DNA of 64,000 nucleotides from Trinickia dinghuensis (GTDB lineage Bacteria > Pseudomonadota > Gammaproteobacteria > Burkholderiales > Burkholderiaceae): contig NZ_QRGA01000023.1 in assembly GCF_003367175.1 (NCBI RefSeq), forward strand, positions 1-64,000, in the 5' to 3' direction. Positions 49,150 through 59,775 of this stretch are shown here, piece after piece. The notes under the pieces are model-generated. The model did no database searches. It was not told where the DNA came from and saw only the letters and a program-made list of their open reading frames with translations. A program made the translations under genes and the position numbers. The first letter of the stretch is position 1. Every line of letters begins with the position of its first letter.

Positions 49150-49367
49150 GGTACTCCCTCACGCGGAGAAAGGCGAATCGGACGTCGGCAACTCGGATGG
49201 GCACAGCTTGAGTGCGTTCCGGAGCGGGGGGCTCGGATTCGAAACGCATGCAAGCAGTTTAGGGCAAACCAGGATGGTGCTCAACGCGGTTTTGCCTTCG
49301 GTGCCGGTAACCAGTGTTACCGTTCGTTTCCGGCTCGCATTAAGTGCAAAAAAGGGGCGCGCAGGGG

Positions 49368-49395
49368 CTTGAAATGCGGCTCGGCAGCCCCATCT
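49368..49395 (+). promoter_or_regulatory. RpoH (sigma32) promoter of grpE
   Basis: CTTGAAA (49368-49374), 13 bases, CCCCATCT (49388-49395): a full match to the E. coli sigma32 consensus CTTGAAA-N11-16-CCCCATNT. Transcription would start near 49402, about 135 bases before the grpE ATG. The rest of 49150-49537 holds no convincing gene. Confidence 0.85.
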
Positions 49396-49537
49396 GCCGA
49401 AGCAATGCACGGCGGCATAGTTGTATTCGAGCAACGGGTCGAACCACGATGCGGTTTACGTTGCCCGGCCGGGCGGGGCGAAGTCCCCGCCTGTCGGCCG
49501 CTGCTTCGATTTCACTTTTTGGACGATTTTCAGCGAC

Positions 49538-50122
49538 ATGGAACATACGCAAGACAATCCGGCCAACCAGCAACCGTCGTCTCCCGACGCGACCGCGCAG
49601 CAGGGCGCGGCTGAGAACGCCGCGGCGCAGAGCGCCGCCGCCCAGGGCCAGCCCGCTGCCGCCGGCGCGTCCCCCGACGCCGCGCTAGCCGAAGCACAGG
49701 CGAAAGTCGCCGAGCTGAGCGAGAGCTTCTTGCGCGCGAAGGCCGAGACGGAAAACGTCCGCCGCCGCGCCGCCGAGGACGTGACGAAGGCGCGCAAGTT
49801 CGCGATCGAAGCGTTCGCCGAGCATCTGCTGCCCGTGCTGGACAGCCTCGAAGCCGCTTTGGCCGATACCTCGGGCGATGCCGCGAAGCTGCGCGAGGGC
49901 GTCGATCTGACGCTGCGCCAGCTGTCGAGCGCGATGGAAAAGGGCCGCGTGACGGTTGTGAACCCGGTGGGCGAGAAGTTCGATCCGCATCAGCATCAGG
50001 CCATTTCCATGGTGCCGGCGGAACAAGAAGCGAATACGGTCGTTTCCGTGCTGCAAAAGGGCTATGCGATCGCCGATCGCGTGCTGCGCCCGGCGCTCGT
50101 GACGGTCGCGGCGCCGAAGTAA
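49538..50122 (+). CDS. grpE: Nucleotide exchange factor GrpE
   Basis: 194 residues from ATG 49538. An Ala/Gln-rich disordered N-terminus (about 1-50) is followed by a long coiled coil ([20 protein letters not shown]) and the beta-wing head with the family signature [11 protein letters not shown] and [18 protein letters not shown]. It releases ADP from DnaK. It is driven by the consensus RpoH promoter upstream. Confidence 0.96.
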   Translation: MEHTQDNPANQQPSSPDATAQQGAAENAAAQSAAAQGQPAAAGASPDAALAEAQAKVAELSESFLRAKAETENVRRRAAEDVTKARKFAIEAFAEHLLPVLDSLEAALADTSGDAAKLREGVDLTLRQLSSAMEKGRVTVVNPVGEKFDPHQHQAISMVPAEQEANTVVSVLQKGYAIADRVLRPALVTVAAPK

Positions 50123-50268
50123 GCCGCGCGGCAAGCCCCACGCAAGGCGCCGTCGATGAGCGCGCACGGCGTCGACGCCACCGCGTTTTCCGTTTTCGAG
50201 AGCGGGACGTGTCCGGCGAGGCGCGGGCGAAAATTGCAAAAATCGATTGACCTTATAGATTTCAGGGT

Positions 50269-50296
50269 CTTGAAAACGGTCCGGCGGCACACATCT
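50269..50296 (+). promoter_or_regulatory. Probable RpoH (sigma32) promoter of dnaK
   Basis: CTTGAAA (50269-50275), 13 bases, then ACACATCT (50289-50296), matching the -35 perfectly and the -10 consensus CCCCATNT partially. It lies 88 bases before the dnaK ATG, in the 261-base grpE-dnaK gap. Confidence 0.55.
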
Positions 50297-50383
50297 TGGG
50301 TGCAGGTTTGAATTGAGCGGGCGGCAGCGCCAACGAAGCGCCGTCTCGTCGAAGTAATCGGAATATCTCGGAGATCAGGAAAA

Positions 50384-52348
50384 ATGGGCAAGATTATCGG
50401 TATCGACCTCGGCACCACGAACTCGTGCGTGGCGCTGATGGAAGGCAACCAAGTGAAGGTGATCGAGAACTCGGAGGGCGCTCGCACGACCCCGTCGATC
50501 ATCGCCTACATGGACGACAACGAAGTGCTCGTCGGTGCGCCGGCCAAGCGTCAGTCGGTGACGAACCCGAGGAACACGCTGTTCGCGGTCAAGCGCCTGA
50601 TCGGCCGCCGCTTCGAAGAAAAGGAAGTGCAGAAGGACATCGGCCTGATGCCCTACAAGATCCTGAAGGCCGACAACGGCGACGCCTGGGTCGAAGCGCA
50701 CGGCGAAAAGCTCGCTCCGCCGCAAATCTCGGCGGAAGTGCTGCGCAAGATGAAGAAGACGGCCGAAGACTACCTCGGCGAGCCGGTCACGGAAGCCGTG
50801 ATCACGGTGCCGGCGTACTTCAACGACAGCCAGCGTCAAGCCACGAAGGATGCGGGCCGCATTGCCGGTTTGGAAGTCAAGCGGATCATCAACGAGCCGA
50901 CGGCGGCCGCGCTGGCGTTCGGCCTGGACAAGGCCGAAAAGGGCGACCGCAAGATCGCCGTGTATGACCTCGGCGGCGGCACGTTCGACGTTTCGATCAT
51001 CGAGATCGCCGACGTCGACGGCGAAATGCAGTTCGAAGTGCTCTCGACGAACGGCGATACGTTCCTCGGCGGCGAAGACTTCGACCAGCGCATCATCGAT
51101 TACATCATCGGCGAGTTCAAGAAGGAGCAGGGCGTCGATCTGTCGAAGGACGTGCTCGCGCTGCAGCGCCTGAAGGAAGCGGCCGAAAAGGCGAAGATCG
51201 AGCTGTCGTCGAGCCAGCAGACCGAAATCAACCTGCCGTACATCACGGCCGACGCCTCGGGTCCGAAGCACTTGAACCTGAAGATCACGCGCGCCAAGCT
51301 CGAAGCGCTCGTGGAAGAGCTGATCACGCGTACCGTCGAGCCGTGCCGCATCGCGATCAAGGATGCCGGCGTGAAGATCAGCGACATCGACGACGTCATC
51401 CTCGTCGGCGGTATGACGCGTATGCCGAAGGTGCAGGACACGGTCAAGGAATTCTTCGGCAAGGAGCCGCGCCGCGACGTGAACCCTGACGAAGCCGTGG
51501 CCGTGGGCGCCGCGATTCAAGGGCAGGTGCTCTCGGGCGAGCGCAAGGACGTGCTGCTGCTGGACGTGACGCCGCTTTCGCTCGGCATCGAGACGCTCGG
51601 TGGCGTGATGACGAAGATGATCAACAAGAACACCACGATCCCGACGAAGCACGCGCAAGTGTATTCGACGGCCGACGACAGCCAATCGGCGGTGACGATC
51701 AAGGTGTTCCAAGGCGAGCGCGAGATGGCCGCGGGCAACAAGCTGCTCGGCGAATTCAACCTCGAAGGGATTCCGCCCGCGCCGCGCGGCGTGCCGCAGA
51801 TCGAAGTGACGTTCGACATCGACGCGAACGGCATCTTGCACGTCGGCGCGAAGGACAAGGCGACGGGCAAGGAAAACAAGATCACCATCAAGGCGAACTC
51901 GGGCTTGTCCGAAGCCGAGATCGAAAAGATGGTGAAGGATGCCGAGGCGAATGCCGAGGAAGATCACCGCATGCGCGAGCTGGCCGATGCGCGCAACCAA
52001 GGCGACGCCCTGGTGCACAGCACGAAGAAGGCGCTGACCGAGTACGGCGACAAGATCGACGCCTCCGAGAAGGAGAAGATCGAGTCGGCATTGAAGGAAC
52101 TCGAGGACACGCTGAAGAGCAGCTCGGCCGACAAGGCGGAGATCGAAGCGAAGGTCGAGGCGGTCGCCACGGCGTCGCAAAAGCTAGGCGAAAAGATGTA
52201 CGCCGACATGCAGGCGCAAGGCGCCGCCGGCGCGGCAGCCGGTGGTGCGTCGGCGGGCGGTGCGGGCGGAGCGAGCGCCGGCCAGGGCACGAGCAAGCCC
52301 GAGGACGACGTCGTCGATGCCGAGTTCAAGGAAGTGAAGAAGGACTGA
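50384..52348 (+). CDS. dnaK: Molecular chaperone DnaK (Hsp70)
   Basis: 654 residues. The ATPase domain has [34 protein letters not shown] and [14 protein letters not shown]. The substrate domain begins after the linker [20 protein letters not shown] Gly/Ala-rich lid tail ends in [15 protein letters not shown], the usual bacterial C-terminus. Codon use is strongly biased, as expected for a highly expressed gene. It works with GrpE and DnaJ encoded on either side. Confidence 0.98.
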   Translation: MGKIIGIDLGTTNSCVALMEGNQVKVIENSEGARTTPSIIAYMDDNEVLVGAPAKRQSVTNPRNTLFAVKRLIGRRFEEKEVQKDIGLMPYKILKADNGDAWVEAHGEKLAPPQISAEVLRKMKKTAEDYLGEPVTEAVITVPAYFNDSQRQATKDAGRIAGLEVKRIINEPTAAALAFGLDKAEKGDRKIAVYDLGGGTFDVSIIEIADVDGEMQFEVLSTNGDTFLGGEDFDQRIIDYIIGEFKKEQGVDLSKDVLALQRLKEAAEKAKIELSSSQQTEINLPYITADASGPKHLNLKITRAKLEALVEELITRTVEPCRIAIKDAGVKISDIDDVILVGGMTRMPKVQDTVKEFFGKEPRRDVNPDEAVAVGAAIQGQVLSGERKDVLLLDVTPLSLGIETLGGVMTKMINKNTTIPTKHAQVYSTADDSQSAVTIKVFQGEREMAAGNKLLGEFNLEGIPPAPRGVPQIEVTFDIDANGILHVGAKDKATGKENKITIKANSGLSEAEIEKMVKDAEANAEEDHRMRELADARNQGDALVHSTKKALTEYGDKIDASEKEKIESALKELEDTLKSSSADKAEIEAKVEAVATASQKLGEKMYADMQAQGAAGAAAGGASAGGAGGASAGQGTSKPEDDVVDAEFKEVKKD

Positions 52349-52384
52349 CGATTGACTGACGGCCGCGGAAATCGCGCCGTGAAG

Positions 52385-52411
52385 CGGCCGGCCATGAAAA
52401 TGGACCGGCCG
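52385..52411 (+). other. Intercistronic hairpin between dnaK and dnaJ
   Basis: CGGCCGGCCAT (52385-52395), loop GAAA, ATGGACCGGCCG (52400-52411) form a stem of 11 pairs with one bulged A. It has a GAAA tetraloop and no U tract, so it may tune the dnaK:dnaJ ratio by mRNA stabilisation or partial termination. Confidence 0.45.
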
Positions 52412-52580
52412 GATCGACGCCTGGCGGGCCTTCGGGTCCTCCGGGCACATTTGCTTTATGGAGGGCGGGGCTGCTTGGCCCGTTCGAGACGGCCTGGCGG
52501 TGCCAGCCTAACGAGTCGCAAGACTCCACAGTATGCGAAAGGAGCGGTCGCGCCCCAAAGCGCGAACCGGCGGTGAACCG

Positions 52581-53723
52581 ATGGCGAAACGGGATTACTA
52601 CGAGGTTCTGGGCGTTGCGAAGAACGCGAGCGACGACGAGATCAAGAAGGCGTATCGCAAGCTCGCGATGAAGTACCACCCCGACCGCAACCCGGACAGC
52701 AAGAATGCCGAAGAGCATTTCAAAGAGGTGAAGGAAGCCTATGAAATGCTGTCGGACTCGCAAAAGCGCGGGGCGTACGACCAGTACGGTCACGCCGGCG
52801 TCGATCCGAACATGGCGGGCGCCGCGGGTGCGCAAGGCTTCGGCGGCTTCGCCGATGCGTTCGGCGATATCTTCGGCGACATCTTCGGACAAGCAGCGGG
52901 CGGCGCCGGTGCGGGCCGCGGCCGCGCGGGCCCTCAGGTCTACCGTGGCGCCGATCTGCGCTACAGCATGGAGATCACGCTCGAGCAAGCGGCGCACGGC
53001 TGCGAGACGCAGATTCGCGTGCCGAGCTGGGTCTCGTGCGAGATCTGTCACGGCTCGGGCGCCAAACCCGGCACGAAGCCCGAAACCTGTCCGACCTGTA
53101 ACGGCTCGGGCGCCGTGCGCATGTCGCAGGGCTTTTTCAGCATCCAGCAGACGTGTCCCAAGTGTCACGGCACCGGCTCCTACATTCCCGATCCGTGCGT
53201 GAACTGTCACGGCGCTGGAAAGGTGAAGGAGACGAAGACGCTCGAGGTCAAGATTCCGGCCGGCATCGACGACGGCATGCGCATCCGTTCGTCGGGCAAC
53301 GGCGAGCCGGGTGTCAACGGCGGGCCACCGGGGGACCTGTACGTCGAGATCCACATCAAGGCGCACACGGTGTTCGAGCGCGACGGCGACGATCTGCACT
53401 GCCAAATGCCGATTCCGTTCACGACGGCGGCGCTCGGCGGCGAGATCGAAGTGCCGACGCTCGCGGGCCGCGCGTCGTTCACGGTGCCCGAGGGCACGCA
53501 GTCGGGCAAGACGTTCCGGCTCCGCGGCAAGGGCATCAAGGGCCTGCGCTCGAGCGTTCCCGGCGATCTGTACGTGCACGTGCAAGTCGAAACGCCCGTC
53601 AAGCTGACCGACCCGCAGCGCGATCTGCTCAAGCAGTTCGAGAAGTCGCTCGTTGAAGGCGGTCCGCGTCACAGCCCGCAGAGCAAAAGCTGGTTCGACC
53701 GGGTGAAGAGTTTTTTCGATTGA
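52581..53723 (+). CDS. dnaJ: Chaperone DnaJ (Hsp40)
   Basis: 380 residues from ATG 52581 ([20 protein letters not shown]). The J domain carries the HPD motif (YHPDRNPDS), followed by a Gly/Phe-rich linker. Four zinc-binding repeats follow: [24 protein letters not shown] and CVNCHGAG. It delivers substrates to DnaK and stimulates its ATPase. Confidence 0.97.
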   Translation: MAKRDYYEVLGVAKNASDDEIKKAYRKLAMKYHPDRNPDSKNAEEHFKEVKEAYEMLSDSQKRGAYDQYGHAGVDPNMAGAAGAQGFGGFADAFGDIFGDIFGQAAGGAGAGRGRAGPQVYRGADLRYSMEITLEQAAHGCETQIRVPSWVSCEICHGSGAKPGTKPETCPTCNGSGAVRMSQGFFSIQQTCPKCHGTGSYIPDPCVNCHGAGKVKETKTLEVKIPAGIDDGMRIRSSGNGEPGVNGGPPGDLYVEIHIKAHTVFERDGDDLHCQMPIPFTTAALGGEIEVPTLAGRASFTVPEGTQSGKTFRLRGKGIKGLRSSVPGDLYVHVQVETPVKLTDPQRDLLKQFEKSLVEGGPRHSPQSKSWFDRVKSFFD

Positions 53724-53793
53724 TCGGCTGGTCGGGCGTGCGCTCGTTCGCACGACGTGTTGTTGCACGAGCGCGCCGACGCAAGGGTAGTAG

Positions 53794-55932
53794 ATGAACG
53801 CAGAACAACGCGGCGCCGTTTTCGCGCTGCTCGACGATTGCGACGCGAGCGCCGCGACTCCCACCAGCCGTCTCTACACGGGCTTCGCGCGGGCGCATGT
53901 CTGCACGGATCCTTCGATGCTCGACGCGGTCTGTGCCGAAGTCGAGCGCGACGTGCGCGGCGGGTTGCACGCCGTCATGCTGGGCGATTACGAATTTGGC
54001 CGCGATTTGGAATTCGGCAAGCGGCTGATTGCCTCGGCGGCTGTTCCGGCTTCGGTAGCCTCTTATTCGCCTTCTCGATTCACGCAGCGCGGCGATGCCT
54101 CGCTGCGTTTTTTGTTGTTCGAGCGATGCGATAAGCGCTCGCGCGAGCAGGTCGATGCGTGGCTCGCGGCACTCGACGGCGGCATGCCGCCCGAGCATGG
54201 CGGGGCGGTATCGGGCGCGGGCGCGGGCATCGGAACTGGCACTGGCACTGGTGAGGCCGAGGCGCTGCCGCCGCCGCCGCCGTCCGTGGCCGGCGCGGCG
54301 AACGTCGTCGAGAGCGTGACGCCCGAGGCGTTCGCAACGGCGATCGCTGCCGTGCATGAAGCGCTGCGTGCCGGCGAGTCTTACCAAATCAACTACACCT
54401 ATCGCCTCGCATTCGAGGCGTTCGGTTCGCCCGTCGGGCTGTACCGGCGCTTGCGCGCGCGGCAGCCTGTCCGTTACGGCGCGCTGATCGCGCTGCCCGG
54501 CGACGAATGGGTGCTCTCTTGCTCGCCGGAGCTGTTCGTCGAAAAGCAAGGGGGGCGGCTGCGCACGCGCCCGATGAAGGGAACGACGGCGCGCGGCGCC
54601 TCGCCCGAGGACGATGCGCGCGCGGCGGCCTTCTTGCGCAGCGATCCCAAGAATCGGGCCGAGAACCTGATGATCGTGGATTTGCTGCGCAACGACCTCT
54701 CGCGCGTGGCGAAGACGGGCTCCGTTTGCGTTCCCGCGTTGTTTTCGGTCGAACCGTATCCGTCGATCTGGGGGATGACCTCGACGATCGAGGCGGACTT
54801 GCGCGAGCGAACCTCGTTCGCCGGCATCCTGCGCGCGCTGTTTCCGTGCGGATCGATCACGGGCGCGCCCAAGCACCGGACGATGCAGCTCATCGACGAG
54901 ATCGAAACGACGCCGCGCGGGCTCTACACGGGCACGATCGGCTGGGTCGAAGCGCCGGCTGCAACGTCCGCGCACGGCGAGGAGGCCGGCTGCGGCGATT
55001 TCTGTCTATCGGTCACGATTCGCACACTGACGCTTGGCGCGCCGTCCGGTACGCGCGGCACGCGGCGCGGGACGATGGGGGTCGGCGGCGGCATCGTGCT
55101 AGACAGCGTGGCCGCCGACGAATACGCGGAATGCCGGCTCAAGGCGAAGTTCCTGACGGGCGCGGACCCGGGGCTGCAGTTGTTCGAGACGATGTATGGG
55201 ACGCGCAACGACGGCGTGCGCTACCTCGAGCGGCATCTTGCGCGCCTGGGCAAGAGCGCGGCCGCACTAGACTTCCTATTCGACGAATCGGTGCTGCGCG
55301 AACGCTTAGCAAAGCAATGCGCGCAATTTCCGGCGGGCGTCGCGCACCGGGTGCGGCTCGCGCTGAGCAAGGATGGCAGCGCGCAGATCACGAGTGCCGT
55401 GCTCGGCGAAGTGATGCGGCTCGCCGATGCGGGCGATACGGCTAATATGGCTAATACGGTCGATGCCGCCAACACGGGCTATTCGGGCGGGGCGGCAGCC
55501 GATCGGCCCGCCGCTCCCGATAACGCCTTCGCGCCGGTCGGCGTTCTGCTCGCACCGGAGCACGGCTTCGAGCCCGTGCGCTCGGACGATTTCCTACTCC
55601 GGCATAAAAGCACGTCGCGCGCCGAATTCGACCGCGCCTGGCGATTGGCCGAAGCGCGAGGCTGCTTCGACACGCTGTTCTTCAACGAACGCGGGGCGTT
55701 GACCGAGGGCGGGCGCTCGAACGTGTTCGTCAAGCTCGACGGCCGCTGGTATACGCCGCCGCTATCGGCGGGGCTGCTGCCGGGCGTGATGCGGCAAGTA
55801 CTGCTCGAAGATCCCGCGATGCAGGCGAGCGAGCGGACGCTGACCCAAGCCGACTTGTTGCGCGCGGAAGCACTCGTCATCTGCAATGCGTTGCGCGGTG
55901 CTTTGCCCGCGCGCATCGTTCGGAACGCCTAA
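53794..55932 (+). CDS. Fused aminodeoxychorismate synthase component I / 4-amino-4-deoxychorismate lyase
   Basis: 712 residues. Residues about 1-460 are a chorismate-binding PabB domain (ESYQINYTYRLAFEAF, PMKGTTARG with the Lys of PabB enzymes, GSITGAPKHRTMQLIDEIE, GTRRGTMGVGGGIV). The C-terminal part is a class IV PLP aminotransferase-fold lyase (LFETMYGTRNDGVRYLERHL, RHKSTSRAEFDRAW, GALTEGGRSNVFV, LSAGLLPGVMRQVLL). Together they make p-aminobenzoate for folate from chorismate, with a glutaminase (PabA) that is not in the window. Two low-complexity insertions, near residues 145-170 and 545-575, are unusual. folK lies nearby on the other strand. Confidence 0.93.
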   Translation: MNAEQRGAVFALLDDCDASAATPTSRLYTGFARAHVCTDPSMLDAVCAEVERDVRGGLHAVMLGDYEFGRDLEFGKRLIASAAVPASVASYSPSRFTQRGDASLRFLLFERCDKRSREQVDAWLAALDGGMPPEHGGAVSGAGAGIGTGTGTGEAEALPPPPPSVAGAANVVESVTPEAFATAIAAVHEALRAGESYQINYTYRLAFEAFGSPVGLYRRLRARQPVRYGALIALPGDEWVLSCSPELFVEKQGGRLRTRPMKGTTARGASPEDDARAAAFLRSDPKNRAENLMIVDLLRNDLSRVAKTGSVCVPALFSVEPYPSIWGMTSTIEADLRERTSFAGILRALFPCGSITGAPKHRTMQLIDEIETTPRGLYTGTIGWVEAPAATSAHGEEAGCGDFCLSVTIRTLTLGAPSGTRGTRRGTMGVGGGIVLDSVAADEYAECRLKAKFLTGADPGLQLFETMYGTRNDGVRYLERHLARLGKSAAALDFLFDESVLRERLAKQCAQFPAGVAHRVRLALSKDGSAQITSAVLGEVMRLADAGDTANMANTVDAANTGYSGGAAADRPAAPDNAFAPVGVLLAPEHGFEPVRSDDFLLRHKSTSRAEFDRAWRLAEARGCFDTLFFNERGALTEGGRSNVFVKLDGRWYTPPLSAGLLPGVMRQVLLEDPAMQASERTLTQADLLRAEALVICNALRGALPARIVRNA

Positions 55933-56038
55933 GCGCTAGCTCGTACGCGCCCGCACTCGACCTGGGGTGCGGAGGCGACCCGGCGGCGGCCGTCGTCGGC
56001 AGGTCCGGCGACAACCCATTCGAGTGCAAAACGTGGTT

Positions 56039-56854
56039 TCAGAACACGTGCTCGAGCCCGGGGAACGAGCCGTCCTTGACGGCCTTCACGTACGCCTCGA
56101 CGGCTGCCCCGACGCTGGGCGCGCCGGCCATGAAATCCTTCACGAAGCGGGCCGGCTTGCCGGGGAAGATGCCGAGCATGTCGTGCAAGACGAGCACTTG
56201 GCCCGAACAGTCGACACCGGCGCCGATGCCGATCGTGGGCACGGCGACGGCCTTCGTGACGGCCGCCGCGACGGCCGGCGGCACGGCTTCGAGCAGGACC
56301 GCTTGGGCGCCGGCGTCCTGCATCGCGCGTGCGTCGCGCAGCAGGCGGCTCGCGCCTTCCTCGGTTCGGCCTTGCACTTTGAACCCGCCGAACGCATGCA
56401 CCGACTGCGGAGTCAGCCCGATGTGCGCGCAGACGGGCACCGAGCGCTCGACGAGAAAGCGCACCGTTTCGGCCAGCCATTCGCCGCCTTCGAGCTTGAT
56501 CATCTGCGCGCCGGCGCGCATGACTTCGACCGAACTCGCGAACGCATCGGCCGGCGTGCCGTAGGTGCCGAACGGCAGATCGGCGGCGATCAGCGCACGC
56601 GGCTGCGCGCGCGCGACGCAGGCGGTGTGATAGGCGATGTCGGCGAGCGTGACGGGCAGCGTCGTCGTTTGACCTTGCACGACGTTGCCGAGCGAATCGC
56701 CGATCAACAGCACGTCGACGCCCGATCGGTCGAGCAGCGATGCGAAGCTCGCGTCGTAGCACGTCAGCATCGCGATCTTCTCGCCCGCTTCACGCATGGC
56801 CTGCAGCTTCGGCACGGTGATCTTCGGCCGGTTGGATTCCTGCAAATAGGTCAT
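56039..56854 (-). CDS. panB: 3-methyl-2-oxobutanoate hydroxymethyltransferase
   Basis: 271 residues. A TIM barrel with the PanB signatures [48 protein letters not shown] and [21 protein letters not shown]. It makes ketopantoate in pantothenate/CoA synthesis, using methylene-tetrahydrofolate. It is the last gene of a minus-strand run that also contains folK, 87 bases after the nucleoside kinase gene. Confidence 0.96.
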   Translation of the reverse strand: MTYLQESNRPKITVPKLQAMREAGEKIAMLTCYDASFASLLDRSGVDVLLIGDSLGNVVQGQTTTLPVTLADIAYHTACVARAQPRALIAADLPFGTYGTPADAFASSVEVMRAGAQMIKLEGGEWLAETVRFLVERSVPVCAHIGLTPQSVHAFGGFKVQGRTEEGASRLLRDARAMQDAGAQAVLLEAVPPAVAAAVTKAVAVPTIGIGAGVDCSGQVLVLHDMLGIFPGKPARFVKDFMAGAPSVGAAVEAYVKAVKDGSFPGLEHVF

Positions 56855-56941
56855 CGAAAGTCTCGTGTTCGGAAAAAGGGACGCCGGGAAACCGGGAACC
56901 CGTAAAGGAAATTTAGCGTGCGTGCACCGACGGACCGGATA

Positions 56942-57634
56942 TTAAAGCGCTTTGACGAAGCTCGCCTTGCGTCCGCGCATCGTCTCGATGTGTTCGATCA
57001 GCAGCGCGAAATCCGTATCGGATTCGAGCAGATTCAGGTGCTCGGTGTTGACGGTCAGCACGGGGCTGTCGTCGTAGTGATAGAAGAACTGATCGTAGGC
57101 GTCGCTCAGTTGGCGCAGATACGTTTCGGAGATTCTCGCTTCTTCCGATCGTGCACGCTTGTTCACGCGCGTGAGCAGCGTCGCGGGGCTCGCCTGGAGG
57201 TGAATGACGAGGTCGGGCACCGGCGCATCCGCGGCGGCGATGCGCTCGGCTAGCAACTGATAGAGCGGCCATTCGTCGGCATCGAGCGTCAGGCGCGCGA
57301 AGATCGCGCTCTTGTGCGGGATGAAATCGGTGACGAGTGCGTGTGCGTCGCCTCGCGCGAGCAGTTCCGCGGCTTGGCGGCCCTCTTCGGTGCGCTGCAG
57401 CGCGAATTGGAGTTCGGTGGCCAGCGCGTAGCGCGGCATGTCGCCGTAAAAGCGGGCGAGAAACGGATTGGCTTCGGGCCGCTCGAGCAGCGTGCGCATC
57501 GGCCAGCGCTCGGCGAGCCGCTGCGCCAGCAAGGTCTTGCCCGCGCCGATCGGTCCTTCGATCGCGATGTAGCGGTGCGGGGCGCGCAAGTCGGGAGCCG
57601 TCACCGTTACAGGCGGGACATTCGACGGCATCAT
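56942..57634 (-). CDS. Deoxynucleoside kinase family protein
   Basis: 230 residues from ATG 57634, which overlaps the folK stop as ATGA (a second ATG lies at 57631). The P-loop is YIAIEGPIGAGKTLLAQRL. The deoxynucleoside kinase markers LLERPEANPFLARFYGD, DFIPHKSAIFA and LVIHLQASPATLLTRVNKRAR (lid arginines) are present. It probably phosphorylates deoxyguanosine or deoxyadenosine; the exact nucleoside is inference. It is translationally coupled to folK. Confidence 0.88.
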   Translation of the reverse strand: MMPSNVPPVTVTAPDLRAPHRYIAIEGPIGAGKTLLAQRLAERWPMRTLLERPEANPFLARFYGDMPRYALATELQFALQRTEEGRQAAELLARGDAHALVTDFIPHKSAIFARLTLDADEWPLYQLLAERIAAADAPVPDLVIHLQASPATLLTRVNKRARSEEARISETYLRQLSDAYDQFFYHYDDSPVLTVNTEHLNLLESDTDFALLIEHIETMRGRKASFVKAL

Positions 57635-58161
57635 GACTTGCCGCCTTGGGCTGCGGCGAGGGCGTCGGCCATTGCGCAGCGGCAAGTCTTCACCTTCTCG
57701 ATGCGCTGATCGGCGACCGCGGGCAACAGCGCATCGGCGCGGCCGCGGCCCGGAATCGCGATGTCGGGATCGATCTCGACCAGCGGCACGAGCACGAAGG
57801 CGCGCTCGAAGGCGCGCGGATGCGGGATCACAAGATCGGGCTCGTCGATGCGTGCCTCGCCGTACAGGACGATGTCGATGTCGAGCGTGCGTGGCGCGTT
57901 GCGAAACGGCCGCTCGCGGCCGAAATGATGCTCGATCCGATGGCAAAGCGCGAGCAAGACCGTCGCGCTCATCGACGTCTCGAGCTTGACGACGAGGTTG
58001 TAGTAGTCGTCGCCGTTCGCATCGATCGGCGCGGTGCGGTAAAGGCTCGATTTCGCGAGCACGGTGACCGCGTGCTGCTGGGCGAGACAGACAACCGCAT
58101 CCTTCAGGGATTGGCGAGCGTCCCCGAGGTTCGCGCCTAGACCGAGATAAGCAACCGTCAT
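57631..58161 (-). CDS. folK: 6-hydroxymethyl-7,8-dihydropterin pyrophosphokinase
   Basis: 176 residues. Signatures are AYLGLGANLGDARQSL, the acceptor loop NLVVKLET, HFGRERPFRNAPRTLDIDIVLYG (HPPK signature) and PDLVIPHPRAFERAFVLVPL. It transfers pyrophosphate from ATP to the pterin in folate synthesis. It lies 54 bases after pcnB, a conserved neighbour pair (pcnB-folK). Confidence 0.96.
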   Translation of the reverse strand: MTVAYLGLGANLGDARQSLKDAVVCLAQQHAVTVLAKSSLYRTAPIDANGDDYYNLVVKLETSMSATVLLALCHRIEHHFGRERPFRNAPRTLDIDIVLYGEARIDEPDLVIPHPRAFERAFVLVPLVEIDPDIAIPGRGRADALLPAVADQRIEKVKTCRCAMADALAAAQGGKS

Positions 58162-58215
58162 GGCATGGCTTCCTACGACTTCATGACTTCCGTTCGGCGG
58201 CGCACCGCCGCCCGT

Positions 58216-59775
58216 TCAGTCTTCTTGCGGGCTTTGCGCGTCTTGCGCGCCGGCCGGCTCCGCCTCTCCGCTCTTGCGGCTGCGTCCGCCGCGGCGGCGC
58301 CGCTTGCGCGGCGCGGCGGCGCGGCCGCCTTGCGACAAAAGCGTTTCGCGCTCGGCAGGGTTGCCGTCTAGGAAGGACGACCACCAAGCGCCGATCGCGG
58401 GATCGAGCTCGCCCGATTCGCACCGTAACAAGAGGAAATCATAACCCGCTCTAAATCTTTGGTGTTCGACGAGCTTCAGCGGGCTGCGGCCCGAGCGTTT
58501 TTCGAGCCGCGCCTGCAAGCCCCAGATCTCGCGCATATCGGCCGAGAAGCGCTTGTGGATCGCAAGCTTCTCGGTCTGCATGTCGAGCACGTCGTCCATC
58601 GCATGATGGAGCGCGGGCACCGCGAATTCGCCGTTCGCCTCGTATTGCTGCGCGCGCTGCTGCACGTCGTGCCAGAGCAGCGTCGCGAACAGGAACCCCG
58701 GCGACACGCCCTTGCCGGCTTTGACACGGGCATCGGTGCTGTTCAATGCGAGCGTGATGAACGATTCGCCGTGCGGCTGTTCGAGCACGACGTCGAGCAG
58801 CGGCAGCAGGCCGTGATGCAAGCCCTGCTTGCGAAGCTGCTTCAGGCAGGCCAGCGCGTGGCCCGAGAGCAGCAGCTTGAGCATTTCGTCGAACAGCCGC
58901 GCGGCCGGCACGTTGTGGATCAGATCGGCCAGCGGCTGGATCGGCTCGCGCGTGGCTTCGTCGATCTCGAAGCCGAGCTTGGCCGAGAAACGCACGATGC
59001 GCAGCATCCGCACCGGATCTTCGCGGTAGCGCGTGGCCGGATCGCCGATCATGCGCAACAGGCGGGCGCGGATGTCGCCCATGCCGTTGTGATAATCGAG
59101 GACCGTCTGCGTCGCCGGGTCGTAGTACATCGCGTTGATCGTGAAGTCGCGCCGGGTGGCGTCTTCGTGCTGTTCGCCCCAGACGTTGTCGCGCAGCACG
59201 CGGCCGCTCGCGTCGACGGCATGCGTGCGCCGATCGAGTTCGTCGCGGCGCAGGCGCTTAGGCGGAGCTTCCGCGGCCGGTGCAGGCGGCGGGGCATCGA
59301 CGAGTGCGCGGAACGTCGAGACTTCGATGATCTCTTGCCCGAACTGCACGTGCACGATCTGAAAGCGCCGGCCGATCAGCCGAGCTCGGCGGAACAGGCG
59401 CTGCACTTGTTCGGGCGTGGCATCGGTGGCGACGTCGAAATCCTTCGGCGCGATGCCGAGCAGCAAGTCGCGCACGGCTCCGCCGACGATGAACGCGCGG
59501 AAACCGGCCTGCTGCAGGGTGTCGGTGACCCGCACGGCGTTGCGCGAGATCAGCGACGGATCGATGCCGTGGATATCGGACGATAGGATCACGGGCGCCT
59601 CGGGCCCGCCTGCGCTAGCTTTGGGCGCGGCCTTTTTGCGGCGTGGCTTGGCGACGGCCGCCGATTCCGCGGGCGCATCGAGCGCCGCGGCTTCTTCGGC
59701 GAGGGAGTCATCCCCGGTGGGGGCGGCCGTATCCGTGTCTTGGCCGAACAGCTTGCGGATGAGTTTCTTGATCAC
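58216..59775 (-). CDS. pcnB: Poly(A) polymerase I
   Basis: 519 residues. An N-terminal Ala/Lys-rich extension of about 65 residues leads into the nucleotidyltransferase head FIVGGAVRDLLLGIAPKDFD, with RRFQIVHVQFG, RRDFTINAMYYD and the RNA-binding DPVRMLRIVRFSAKLGFEID. The C-terminus has a very basic stretch (RKRRRRGGRSRKSG), as in PcnB rather than tRNA CCA-adding enzymes. It polyadenylates RNA 3' ends for decay. Its ATG overlaps the HAD gene's stop. Confidence 0.93.
   Translation of the reverse strand: MIKKLIRKLFGQDTDTAAPTGDDSLAEEAAALDAPAESAAVAKPRRKKAAPKASAGGPEAPVILSSDIHGIDPSLISRNAVRVTDTLQQAGFRAFIVGGAVRDLLLGIAPKDFDVATDATPEQVQRLFRRARLIGRRFQIVHVQFGQEIIEVSTFRALVDAPPPAPAAEAPPKRLRRDELDRRTHAVDASGRVLRDNVWGEQHEDATRRDFTINAMYYDPATQTVLDYHNGMGDIRARLLRMIGDPATRYREDPVRMLRIVRFSAKLGFEIDEATREPIQPLADLIHNVPAARLFDEMLKLLLSGHALACLKQLRKQGLHHGLLPLLDVVLEQPHGESFITLALNSTDARVKAGKGVSPGFLFATLLWHDVQQRAQQYEANGEFAVPALHHAMDDVLDMQTEKLAIHKRFSADMREIWGLQARLEKRSGRSPLKLVEHQRFRAGYDFLLLRCESGELDPAIGAWWSSFLDGNPAERETLLSQGGRAAAPRKRRRRGGRSRKSGEAEPAGAQDAQSPQED

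Noticed and set aside
46124-50383. CIRCE element for HrcA near hrcA, grpE or dnaK
   Set aside because: No TTAGCACTC or GAGTGCTAA arms were found; the RpoH promoters explain heat control.
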